A DNA stretch of 64,000 nt from Parietaria judaica. Taxonomy: Eukaryota; Streptophyta; Magnoliopsida; Rosales; Urticaceae. The DNA lies in NCBI GenBank assembly GCA_954871525.1, contig OX940869.1:20240001-20304000 (forward strand). The letters run 5' to 3'. Positions 13,201 through 22,620 of the stretch are shown here, piece by piece. The notes under the pieces are model-generated. The model was not told where the DNA came from. It worked only from the letters and a program-made list of their open reading frames with translations, and ran no database searches. The position numbers and the translations under genes are program-made. Numbering within the stretch: the first letter of the stretch is position 1; the number at the start of each line of letters is the position of its first letter.

Positions 13201-13549
13201 CGGTGCCCCGCAAGAACTGAAGCGGTACTACGGCCTGCGGATCGACGAGGACTCCGTCGAGTTCGATGTGATTGGATGGTGGAAGAATCAACGGGAAAGA
13301 TTCCCGATATTGGCGAGAATGGCGAGGGATATACTGTCCATCCCCATTTCCAGCGTTGCTTCGGAGAGCGCGTTCAGCTCGGCTCAGCATATAATCGACG
13401 ACCGGAGGGCGTCAACAACTCCCACACACCTCGAGCAAGCGGTGGTGTTGAACGATTGGATGTTCCGCAACCCCACCATCGCCCAACGGACCGAGCCAAC
13501 CGAGCTAGAGCTTATGACGCAAAGGTTTAACGACTGGTTCCCCGAGTGA
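10229..13549 (+). CDS. hAT transposase, BED zinc finger plus RNase-H-like core and dimerisation domain
   Basis: DNA transposase that would mobilise the element. Exon 1 is 10229-10788 and ends at a GTAATA donor. Exon 2 is 11638-13549 after an AG acceptor. Joined length is 2472 nt in frame, 823 aa. Exon 1 encodes a Pro/Gly/Asp-rich tail with three repeats of a (G/R)P(E/D)(D/G)ADPD pattern. Exon 2 opens with a BED-type finger (RPNKAKVWDYFHEERR, CKKC and TRHKKAC). The RNase-H-like core follows, with the catalytic Asp in FTTDLWSGP and SITLDNAANN. The hAT C-terminal dimerisation domain contains LSIPISSVASESAFS, the Glu of the triad. No stop or frameshift was found, unlike the second copy, so this copy may be autonomous. 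It resembles plant RICESLEEPER-type transposases. Confidence 0.92.
10970..11220 (+). repeat. Duplicated 66-bp motif in the hAT transposase intron
   Basis: Two practically identical 66-bp units at 10970-11035 and 11155-11220 (both begin AAAGTCTTAGTATGCTCTGT and end near TTTTCTTGA), separated by AT-rich DNA. The decayed element copy has the same pair at 35484-35549 and 35671-35736, so the duplication predates the split of the two copies. Each unit contains a short hairpin (CTGAT...ATCAG). Confidence 0.85.
11320..11480 (+). repeat. Conserved intronic segment with a repeated hairpin
   Basis: GGAACCTCGGGGAGTTC occurs at 11359 and again at 11437, each followed by GTC and A-rich sequence ending in AGCTTG. 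The arms GGAAC/GTTCC can pair. The segment is well preserved in the decayed copy (about 35160-35290), while the surrounding intron is diverged AT-rich DNA. Function unknown. Confidence 0.7.
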
Positions 13550-13992
13550 CGCAATGTAAACGCCAATATGATGTGCTCTTTCCTCTCTTGGTTTTATGTC
13601 CCTAAGGAGGGTTTTACGAGAGAGGTTTTAGTGAGGCATCTTGTAATATTTACACTGAATATTTACAACTTCTTCCACCATATTGTAATATTCACAATGA
13701 ATAATACAACTTTTTTTTTAATATCTTGTTTTATCATATTTACTTATTTGTTTTAGAATTTTAATAATTATTAATATTGTACACGTACATACTTATTAAC
13801 ATATATTACAACTTAAAAATTAACTTATAATTTAAAATTAATAATATGTTACACAATAATAACATACTAAAATATTAATTTTGAAATAAATAAAGTTTAA
13901 ATAATAAGTTTACATAATTTAATACTTAAATTCGGATAAAAACTAATAAAATTAAACATTGGAAACAAAAAATAACTTTTGCCGCACCCTTT

Positions 13993-14125
13993 TTTTTGGT
14001 CCTTCCTCGCTAAATCGCGACCACGTCGCGACGCATCGCGACCAGGCACGCCACGACGCATCGCGACGTGTACAGTCGCGATTTTGGCGACTTTAGTCGC
14101 GATCGGTCGCGACGTGGTCGTGTGC
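13993..14125. repeat. Right subterminal TCGCGA cluster of hAT copy 1
   Basis: Dense GTCGCGAC, ATCGCGAC and TCGCGAT motifs in both orientations occupy the last ~130 bp. The mirror cluster at the left end is 9730-9800. The decayed copy carries the same arrays at both ends. Short GC-rich motif arrays next to hAT ends are known transposase-binding regions, and that role is inferred here. Confidence 0.7.
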
Positions 14126-14140
14126 AGCTCTACTCACTCA

Positions 14141-15430
14141 CCATGTACATAAAACATATACGGTCTTTGCGGCGAAAATACTTTAATATTTTTTACTTAT
14201 AACACTCTGATGCTTGATGACGTTAAAATTTGGTGATAAGAATCAGTAATAGTAAACTTTAGTAGTGTTGCCCGCAATTTTCAATAGCAAGGCACGTAGC
14301 ATCAGTCAACGAGGTGTCTACTTCACGAGAGTTCCCGCAATTCGTTTTAGAGTGAGAAGACGTAATAAAATAAAGGCGTGAAGCGAACAAGCAGAAATTT
14401 TACATGGTTCGACTCGTCAACGAGGTGTCTACTCCGTGAGAGTTCTCACTATGACTTTCCGTAAAAGCATTACAAGATTGAGTTTAAGTCCCAAGCAAGA
14501 AGGGAAAAATATACAAGAGTGGGATTCGAGTCCCTTAACGAGAAAAAGGTAAAAGAAAATTTCTACAATATGGCCGAATTCGAGCCACAAGGAATGGGGA
14601 GATGCCACCGAAGGAGTGTCTAGTTGGTCGGGATCCTCATAAATCCCAACCAGTCACTCTATTTTCTCTCTAAAACTCTCTTTATGTGATCATCGGGCCA
14701 CCTGATGAGGTCTGTTCTTGAGAGAATCAGCTCTTTGGCTAGAATCCGAACCTCTTTTATTTGAGGGCCTTTCATAGGCGAAGCCAAGTTGTGTAGCTGC
14801 ATAGGGCGGAACGAGGTCGGACTGGCCTACGAGCAAGGCTTGTCAATCAAAGTAATGCGAGATGCTTCTTCGGTGCGCACAAGGAAGTGATAGTGGTTCT
14901 AGATCTGAGGTGGTTTGGGCGGAGATATGGACTATGGCCGAAAAGCCAAATGATCTCTTAGGTTAGGTACCTCAGTTCTGAATTTATAGAATCCGAAAAT
15001 GAGCCCGACAATATTCAAGGGCCGACCTTTGGAAGAAAGTCGCGCCTTTACCTCTTCAACCATGATTAAAAAAAAATCGTCAATTTTTGGCCAAAATTTA
15101 CCCTACACCTTTTCAGCGGCAACAGGACGTGAATTCTCTTCAAGACGCAAAAACTCGCACACCTTAAAGCTAGAATTTTTCTCGTGCTAGAGGGAGAATG
15201 TATTTTTCACACAACTTTTATATATGTAAGCTTAATGGTCTTAGAAATGATTAAATCTATTTAATCACTGAAGTCGTAATGGTCTTAGAAATGAACCAAA
15301 TACACTCAAATAACAAAGCAAAGTCAAAGTAAACAAACATTCTCACGAATCTCTTATTAGCTATAAACAGAATGGAGGGAAACGTAAACTAAACAACATT
15401 ACCATTCGTGAAAGCACACTCCTGAATCGG
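14141..15430. repeat. Gene-free region, repeat-like, unclassified
   Basis: No gene is visible. A phrase of about 36 bp (GTCAACGAGGTGTCTACT followed by a GAGAGTTC ending) occurs twice, near 14307 and 14418, and the surrounding 14260-15190 has the mixed base composition of a dispersed repeat or old retroelement. I could not find terminal repeats or a target duplication. The original promoter of the methyltransferase gene, displaced by the hAT insertion, would begin at 14141. Confidence 0.35.
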
Positions 15431-17511
15431 CTAAGCGGAAATGGCATTCTTTGAGACAACGTCAAACGACATCCCATTCTCTTGGAGTCGTTCTTGGAGA
15501 TCCGTCGGGCCAAAAACGATCCCAGGTGTGAAAACTCCTCCCTAGGGTAGATCATCCCGCTGCTTCAGGAGAATTAAGGCACATTGGACCAGAATGATGG
15601 GAGTTGTCAGATAGCCGATCTCGGGGCCCATCACTCGTGTTATGATCTCCAAATCGGGTTTGGATTTTCCCTGGGAAATAAGGTTGACGTCACTGAAGCC
15701 TTTTCCGACGAACCACATCTTGAACATTGCGCTGCGCACCTCTTCCTCAGAGGGACCTTCTTTCCTGAACCAGCCAAGAGTGAAGAACGAAGGAAATGTC
15801 AGGAGAAGCCGTCTCCCAAAAGTGGATTTACCGAAAATTCCAATGAATATCCCGACGCAGATGACGCGGACAATGCCTAGCAAAGATTTTGTGGCTATCT
15901 TGACACCGAAATGTGCGGGTTTGACCGTCGACCAAAAGGCCTCCCGCCTTTGAATTTGCTCCACACTCTCGTCCTTTCCGGGAAGACCTCCAGGGTTCTC
16001 CGTCAGAGTTGAGAGTGTTCTCCGAACGACGATTGAATCTGCTGAAGGAAGCTTCACAGCCCAACGACTGATCTTTTTCTGATGCTCTATAGTTGGACCT
16101 TTCGAAGGAGGTGGTCCCGGAATCTGCAACAACAAAAGGATGTAGTTTTGAGCGAAACAACTTAGACTACCCGTAATCTAGCTCAGATAAAAAGCTCAAC
16201 GACTGATGACCACGGCTAATACCAGAGCATTATAAAATCTAATTACCAGTGTAGTGAACTACATTATCAGATTCTTTTGCTCGTTTATCTGCATATTTGA
16301 CATAGCTTGATATCAGATATCCTATAACTATGGGACTATGGTAACAGTATCATGTATTATAATTTCCGTTTAGTTTTAGTTTTAGTTTCTTATGAATATA
16401 TTATGTACGTATGAACAATTTTGGGGACAGATAATGAGAAATTAAAAACCGCGGGTCTACTCAAGAACGGTTCCTCTCGGTCAAGTCGGTGCTTGAATCA
16501 AAGGTCTATTCTCTCGACATTGCGGGTGGTGGACTCACGGTCAAAACTCACTGGATATATACATGGTGGACGTCTATATTCCCGGTTCCGGGACGTCGCC
16601 GGTTATTTATTCCGATGCATCAACATCTCTTCAGAAAACACCCGAATAAAGACCCGCATTTCTTACCCTGCTAAGCAAGCCAAACCACATCAAACATATA
16701 AATCTAGACATCTTGTGTGTGTGCATATACATTACACATCAAACATATAAATCTAGACATCTTCCATGAATTATAGCTTCCTTACACCTTCATATCAAAA
16801 TCCTGTAAAGATCGTACAAATAGTAAGGAGTCCAGTACTAACCACAGGCTTAGCTGGTTTTGGTCTGGACCTTCGAAGCTCCATGAGCTTGTGGGCATTA
16901 GCCACACCCAAAACCGCCGACTCGTACGTCCCAATGTTGCCCACGATCTTCTTCTCCGACTCCAAGCTCACGTACGCCTCCACCCGGTTCGGCGCCGCCA
17001 GCCCGGTCCACTGCCTTGAGTTGAACAGAGCCCCCAGCTCAGCCGGCACCGAGTCAAACCCGCACGCCGACACCACCAGCGCCCCACTCTCGGCGGCCCG
17101 CCCGTGGAACTGGGCCTCCATCTTCTCCATGAACTCCGGCTCGCCGCAGATGTCGAGGTAATCGGTCCCGGACTCGGCGCAGGCCCGCACGACTGGCTCC
17201 CCGTGGAGCCGGAACGGCCCGACGCAGTTGAGCACGAGGCGGGTCCGCGCGCAGAGGCCGCGCAGCGAGGCGGCGTCGGAGATGTCGGCCTGGAGGAGGG
17301 GGATCTCCGGCGACGGCGCGGCCGGGGAGGAGGCCCAGGCGAGGGCTTGAGCGAGCTTGGTGGGGCTCCGGCCGGCGAGGGCCAGGGAGGCGAGAGGCGA
17401 GGAAGGGGCTTGGAGGAACTTGAGGGCTTCTCGGACGACGTACTTGCCGGTGAAGCCGGAGGCGCCGAGGATGACGAGGTCGTAGAGAGGAGGGGTTTGG
17501 GGTTCCGCCAT
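15431..17511 (-). CDS. Saccharopine dehydrogenase-like oxidoreductase with premature TAG
   Basis: NAD(P)-binding oxidoreductase of the family annotated in Arabidopsis as At5g39410. Its substrate is not established, and the family name comes from similarity to saccharopine dehydrogenase. Exon 1 (17511-16843) encodes the Rossmann motif VILGASGFTGKYVVREALKF at residues ~10-30, then NCVGPFRLHGEPVV, YLDICGEPEFME and SACGFDSVPAELG. Exon 2 starts at 16123 after a 719-bp intron and continues GPPPSKGPTIEHQKK to MGPEIGYLTTPIILVQCALI. The frame then meets TAG at 15542-15544, giving 416 aa. Directly downstream, in the same frame, the conserved C-terminus continues (GGVFTPGIVF, then LQERLQENGMSFDVV) to a TAG at 15431-15433. 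Full length would be 453 aa. One substitution (probably a Lys codon to TAG) explains it. Start chosen at 17511 (MAEPQTPP); an ATG at 17562 adds a hydrophobic stretch not seen in the family. Confidence 0.88.
16124..16842 (-). other. Intron of the oxidoreductase gene with a 26-bp direct repeat
   Basis: The intron has GT-AG ends. Two copies of a 26-bp phrase (ATCAAACATATAAATCTAGA...) lie 50 bp apart at 16689 and 16738. The segment 16440-16680 is richer in GC and open on plus for about 60 codons without recognisable motifs, perhaps a relic of an insertion. Confidence 0.5.
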
Positions 17512-17724
17512 TGTCAACAGAAGAAGAAGGATTGCGTGTTGTGATGCGTGCCATAATGCCATTCTTGTTTATGAAGGAGATAGTTTTTGTATTTTGTTAT
17601 AAATTTGTTAGTTTGTTTGGTGATGCAATAATTGTCAATGTTTCGAAAGTTGTTGGGCTTCGTTGTCCATGTCAACTTATTACTTCTAGTCTTCTACCAC
17701 ATTAACCTCTTCCTGTATATAAAC

Positions 17725-18312
17725 CATGGTTTTAAATATCCGGATATGTCGTCGATATATCCACGACGTGCCTAGAAAATGAGAAATGCAAAACGATATT
17801 CACAGGAAATCGATATATCCATTTCTTCTCATTTATCTGTCGGCAAGCGATATATCCGTAAAATTAAGAGTGCTAAACGACATCGGCATTTAGATCCATG
17901 CTTCGTATTTATGTTCGTACTTCGTACTCTATGTTCGTACTCTGTGTCTTTATTATGATGGCTAGCTTATTTTATGTTAATGTCGACATTATGTTATGAG
18001 TTATGACTTTTATGTTATATGTTTGTGTTATGTTATGATTTATGAGTGTGTTTTTTAGGCTATAACTATATGTCATATTTATTAAATAGATAATTTAGAA
18101 ACTATAAAATATGATTAAAATACTAAAAATATTTTTCTAGAATATCCGTCGATATTTCGATCGGCAAGCGATATCCGTGAAATTTATGCGGTATTATCGG
18201 CAAGCGATATATCCATTTCTTCCCATTTATCTGTCGGCATGCCTGTCGACAAGCGATATATCTGTAAAATGGAGAGTGCGAAACGACATCGATATCGATA
18301 TTTAGAACATTG
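17725..18312. mobile_element. 588-bp non-autonomous TIR element (MITE) in the oxidoreductase promoter region
   Basis: Terminal inverted repeats CATGGTTTTAAATATC and, from the right end, CAATGTTCTAAATATC are flanked by the 8-bp direct repeat ATATAAAC (17717-17724 and 18313-18320), fitting a hAT-type insertion. A 9-bp reading has one mismatch. Inside, CGATATATCC and GGCAAGCGATATATCC motifs recur many times in both orientations near the two ends. No coding potential. It lies 214 bp upstream of the oxidoreductase start codon. Confidence 0.8.
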
Positions 18313-18845
18313 ATATAAACACAACTTGAAATTACGAAGAGTTAACTTAAAAAAATTATGATAAAAATATTCAAGTTTATCTTTTTTTGAAACGGTAGAC
18401 CTCAATCACTTTTTTTTATTACATTTTTTACTATTACGTCGATGATGACGTCAACAATGCAAATTGCAATGCTATTTGAGGAGATGAACAGGGAATTCAA
18501 GAGAGAAAATGAGAAAAAAAAAAATAAGAATTTGCGTTAATAATGCTCAAAGAATTTGAGTTTACATTAGATAATCGTGGGTTTTATCGTTTGAGTTTAT
18601 TTGTTCATTCGCGTTGACGTCATCACTAACGGAAATAGTAAAAAAAAACTAGGGGTGAAAATTTTGTAACCGTTTCCCGGTTTTGTCCTCGTTCCGGTAC
18701 CAGACCGATTTAAAAAAAAAAATATGGGAAATTTAGCTTAAAATCGGGAACCGATACTTCCTAGTTCCTGAATTTTAGAACCAGGAGCCGGTTCCTGAAT
18801 TTTATTTCTGGTTTTTGGTACCAGTTCCGATTTTGAACTACATGT

Positions 18846-19224
18846 TGTTGACGTGGTTTCCCACCTCAAACAGTCAATACAACTTGTGAGCGTAAGATAT
18901 TTTGAATGTTGATTTTTGTGGAATTCGATCATTCACGTTTGCAACCTCTCAAGCACTCTATACGTATATATGTATATATGTATATTAAAGCAGATAAATA
19001 AGACGAGGGATTTTTTTTTTATAGAGGTTCATCACAAGGCAGTAGTTGAATACGTCCTCTGATAGTTTATTGCGACAATGAACATGGACTAACAGCTACA
19101 GGCAGCGAATCACGTCTACAGAGAGAACATCAACAGTTAGCCCCTGACGGGCTTTGGGCCTCGCAAATGGGCTTTTGGGAATATTAATGTCGTATTAAAT
19201 AAACGACGAATTTGCACATCAACA
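18846..19224 (-). repeat. Downstream LTR of the gypsy element (internally deleted)
   Basis: It starts TGTTGACGTGGTTTCC on plus and ends GCACATCAACA. It matches the other LTR over the first ~270 bp and at the very end (GTCGTATTAAATAAACGA), but lacks about 300 bp in the middle and a second ~80-bp piece that the right LTR retains. The phrase ACATCAACAGTTAGCCCC occurs twice here, which may mark the deletion junction. Confidence 0.9.
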
Positions 19225-19241
19225 GTTAGCCCCCTACTATA
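19225..19241 (-). other. Polypurine tract of the gypsy element
   Basis: Read on minus, TATAGTAGGGGGCTAAC directly precedes the LTR start TGTTGATGTG. The position and purine richness fit the plus-strand primer of reverse transcription. Confidence 0.65.
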
Positions 19242-20017
19242 AAAAATTTGAAGTATATTTTATAGTATAATCTCGATGAAATCATGTAAAATTCGTGCCA
19301 GATAAAATTAATTAAATTCATGACTTTTGTCACAAATTTAGATAATTCGGACATGATTTTGGATAATTTCGAGAATAAATGGGACGGATAAGACCATCGA
19401 AATTGTAATCGTCGTTTTGAGTGTTGGGCGGGAACTGACATGTGTCCCGATTCGCGGAGTTCAAAGGGAATAAACTCTTCGCATTCTCCTGACACACAGC
19501 TGTCACATTGACTGTGGTGACGTGTCTCCGGATAGCGCGCCGATCTTAACCGTAGGATGAGGTTTGTTGCGGATTTCGAGGAAACCCTAGCCGTAGGATC
19601 AGCGACGGTTCTCGAGTATAAATACTCGAGTGCACATCTTTTTAACCTGTCCGGCCCACGTTCCCACGAAAGGTAAACCGCCTCTCTCTTTTTCTTATTT
19701 AAGCTCTTTTCCGATTTTGTTTTTCATTTTCGCATCGTAGAAAGAGAAATTTTAATTTTAGAGAGAGAGACTCCGAACCTTATCATTGTTGTTATGCGAA
19801 TCGTGTTCTTCGTCGATTGTGTTTAGAAGTTTTTGGGTTCAGGTTTTGTATCTTTCCTTTCCTTCATTTTGGGTTTTTCTTTTGAGGGTTTTTCCAAGGC
19901 TCTGAGTTGGGTTGGTTTAGGATTTTTTTCTCGGCTTTTTCTGGAATTTTATTTGGGGAATTCTTGGGTTTCTATCTTAGTTTTGGGGGTTTTCGGACTT
20001 TTAGATTTGTTAGAAAC
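19242..20017 (+). promoter_or_regulatory. Promoter and leader region of the antisense ORF, with palindromic TATA box at 19611-19630
   Basis: The 20-bp motif CTCGAGTATAAATACTCGAG (19611-19630) has 8-bp arms CTCGAGTA/TACTCGAG around a TATA box. It sits about 390 bp before the ATG at 20018, with a T-rich leader in between. It faces plus, opposite to the gag-pol genes. Promoter activity is inferred. Confidence 0.6.
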
Positions 20018-20455
20018 ATGAGTCCCAAGAAAGTTGTTGAGAAATGGCAAACAGAGTTTTTGCAAACAGATTCTCCTAGGTCGATTCTAAAGCCGAGGAT
20101 TATGAAAGTGTATAATATCCCGGAGCCAGTGTCGCTTAGGATTACGGGTCCTAACGAACATGCAGACGACCAGAACCTAGACAGGTGGGTCTGTGTATAT
20201 GAGAGAATTTTTGAGTCAGGGGGGCTTAGATTTCCTATACCCGAGCTAATTCTTAAGTAAGTTACCCATTTAGGAGTTTCACTAGGTCAGTGCAGCCCGC
20301 ATTCCTTCTGGCTATTGACGGCTCTTCTTTTCCGGGCCCACGAGACTATGCATGTGCTTACTCTCGAGAACCTATTGTCGGGCTTGATCGTCAAGGCAAA
20401 TCCTAAGGCGAAGGGTAGATTTTTCTTATCAGCTAAGGAAGGGGAACTCGTGGGT

Positions 20456-20488
<33 letters not shown>

Positions 20489-22620
20489 CTGCCTAAGAAG
20501 GAGAGTAAGTGGACCCATAAATTTTTGTTCTTCCAACCCAGTCAAGAGACATTTGGGAGCTGGACGTCTTATATGAATAGGTGGATCCACGAGATAGGTA
20601 AAATTTCGGGTAGAAATTCTAGGTAGCTTTTTTGGTTTTTTGTCCGTCTTTCTAACTTGATTCTTATTTGGTGCAGCTAAGGATCCTAAGAAACCAAAGT
20701 CTCGACCAATTACGGACGAATGGAGGGCTTCGCAGAGGGAGTTTTTTTCCGAACGGGTCAGAGCTTTGGTCGGCTTTCACGAGGGACAGGTTTGAGTCCG
20801 TAGGGGTTTGGCCTGAGGAATCCGAAGTTTAGTTTATCCTTTACGACAACAACACTCCAGATCTACGGGTAAGGATTTCTTTTGTGCTAGTATAGGGTTT
20901 TATTTGGATTTTTTGTGAATTTTGGCTAAGTGTTTTGTTTTGTTTTGTTTGCAGAAAAAATGGAAGATGCCAGGCCTAAGGGTTTGAGTCTGAGGGCGCG
21001 GAGGAAAGTTGCCGAACAAGCTGGAGCATCCAGCTCGGTTCCTTTGGTGGGGAAGAAAATTGCGGCCACCCAAGTGTGGCCGTCGAGGGTTCTGTCCGTC
21101 AACAGACGGAATCCTGAACAGAGGTGACGCCTACCAAAGTTGCCTCGAAAGTGATTCCGGAGAAGCCCACCCGGTCCACTGGGGAGAGGGAGCTCCTCAA
21201 CATCTCCGATGATGGAGAAGGGAAGCCTACGAGCGAGAGCATTCCCGAAGAGACTCCCAAGGCCTCTAAGAAGGCTAAGGGGAAGATGTCTAACCGGGAA
21301 GGTGATCGTTCTAGGGAATCTTCCCGGAGCAAGTCGGGTGGGAAGCCCGGACAGGGGTCCGGTGCGGTGGTTGGGATGCAGGTGGGCGAGGCTAAGCTTC
21401 AGAAAACGACGCAAGAGAAGGAGATTACCCGCAAGGCTGCTTGAACTTGGTATGGGAACAAGGGTCTTCACAAGGCTCCTAAGGTCGCGGCTGGCCAACT
21501 TAGGCAAATTACCAACGGTGGGGTTGGTAAAGTCCCAAAAGATATAGCCGAGACGGGGATCTACAAGGCGGTCTCCGCCCTGCAAGTCAAGGTTAGTTTG
21601 GTGTCTGTGATTTTTGTGCTGGTTGAACTGTTTCTTGTTTTGGATTTTAACTGATTTTTGTTCTGTTTGGATGTATAGCTCACAGCCACCGTCAATGACA
21701 TGGTGTTTGACTACGAGGACAGGCTGGACGAGCTTAAAGAATGGGCTGCAGGGGCAGACACGACGGAGCAGCTGGCCAGGAAGGCAAAAGATCTGAGCGA
21801 GGCCATTCTGACCATAAAGGCGATTACTGATCAGCTGGAGGCCTTGAATCATAGGCTCATTTCTTCTGAGGCCAGGGCTAAAGGCTTGGGAATCACGGTC
21901 GAAGACCTTCGGGAGAAGCTGAAAATGCTACCCAGGTGGTCAACGAGGCTAAAGATACCCGGAGGAAGGCCACAACGAACATGCTTCATGCTGATGCCGC
22001 TAAGGGACAGGCTGAAGAGGTGGCTAAGAAGAAGGAGGAAGTTCTGCATCTCACGGCTGAGTTGACTGAGGCCAGGCAAAAGTCACAAGACCGCGAGGCG
22101 AAGAGGGATGTTTTCAGGACCCGATACCGTAGGACGGTGAAAGAGAAGGATGGTTTGATTGCTTGGTATAAAGGTACGGCTGCCGTCAATTACTGCCTTG
22201 ACCAAGCCGAGGGCAGTCTCGAGTTGGTCCATGACGTGATTTACGTCAAAGTCACGGATTTTTAGGCTGAGCAACGTTGTCAACTACCAGTCTATTTTTG
22301 ATGGGATACCGGTGCCGCAGATAGGATCTCCGGTCATTTATCCTGACTTGGAATTGATCAAGCTGCCCAATGCAGATCGAGACGTCCAGCTCGAGCACCC
22401 GGCAATCGAGGATCCCACCGCCGAGAAGCCCGTTACTGAAGAGTCCGTCACCGAAGAGCCCGTCATCGAAGAGCCCGTCGACCAGGAAGACCGAACCGAG
22501 GAAGAGGAGATCAGAGAGGAGGAGGGAATCGAGAAGGTGGCCGAAGAGGCTGAGATCGTGAACGGCACTATGGCAGACGCCGAGGCTGATTTTACTTTTT
22601 TTTTTTTTCATAAGGCCTAA
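20018..22620 (+). pseudogene. Antisense ORF of the Tat retroelement ('putative gypsy type transposon' domain), degenerate
   Basis: On the strand opposite to gag-pol, from ATG 20018, the frame reads DRWVCVYERIFESGGLRFPI, typical of the plant 'transposase (putative) gypsy type' domain (PF04195). After an in-frame TAA at 20258 the domain continues with VTHLGVSLGQCSPHSF and LTLENLLSGLIVKANPKAKG. A 32-base G run interrupts it at 20456-20487. Further exon-like pieces follow: 20676-20790, then a Lys/Ser/Glu-rich stretch (20950-21440), a coiled-coil-like segment (21690-22200; EQLARKAKDLSEAI, KKEEVLHLTAELTEARQKSQ) and an acidic tail of repeated (V/I)(T/I)EEPV units (22400-22560). Splicing between the pieces is likely, but I could not fix all borders. 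Known from Tat-lineage elements; function unknown. Confidence 0.7.
20456..20487. repeat. 32-base G homopolymer
   Basis: An uninterrupted run of 32 G lies inside the antisense ORF. It could form a G-quadruplex, but runs of this length are also a common assembly or base-calling artefact. Its length should not be trusted. Confidence 0.9.

Larger units (their letters stand above)
9716..14132 (+). mobile_element. hAT transposon copy 1, complete, with 8-bp target duplication
   Basis: A 4,417-bp element bounded by imperfect terminal inverted repeats: TAGACCTGTGCACACGAC at the left, and TAGAGCTGCACACGACC when the right end is read on the minus strand. The 8-bp direct repeat CTCACTCA flanks both sides exactly (9708-9715 and 14133-14140), the hallmark of hAT insertion. 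Both subterminal regions are crowded with TCGCGA/GTCGCGAC motifs, probable transposase-binding sites. The left end also carries a 21-bp direct repeat (starts CCACGTCATCGATCC, at about 9797 and 9839). Inside are one TATA promoter and a two-exon transposase gene with no defect. A decayed sister copy lies at 32480-36939 in reverse orientation. Confidence 0.95.

Noticed and set aside
16421..16750. Open frames inside the oxidoreductase intron
   Set aside because: Within a GT-AG intron; skipping the region joins the conserved exons in phase.
17054..17554. 166-codon minus and 146-codon plus frames over the oxidoreductase exon 1
   Set aside because: Arg/Pro-rich shadows of the real frame.
21099..21850. 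Minus-strand frames across the antisense-ORF region (up to 308 codons)
   Set aside because: Leu/Pro/Ser-rich shadow of the charged plus-strand frame; no gag-pol motif.
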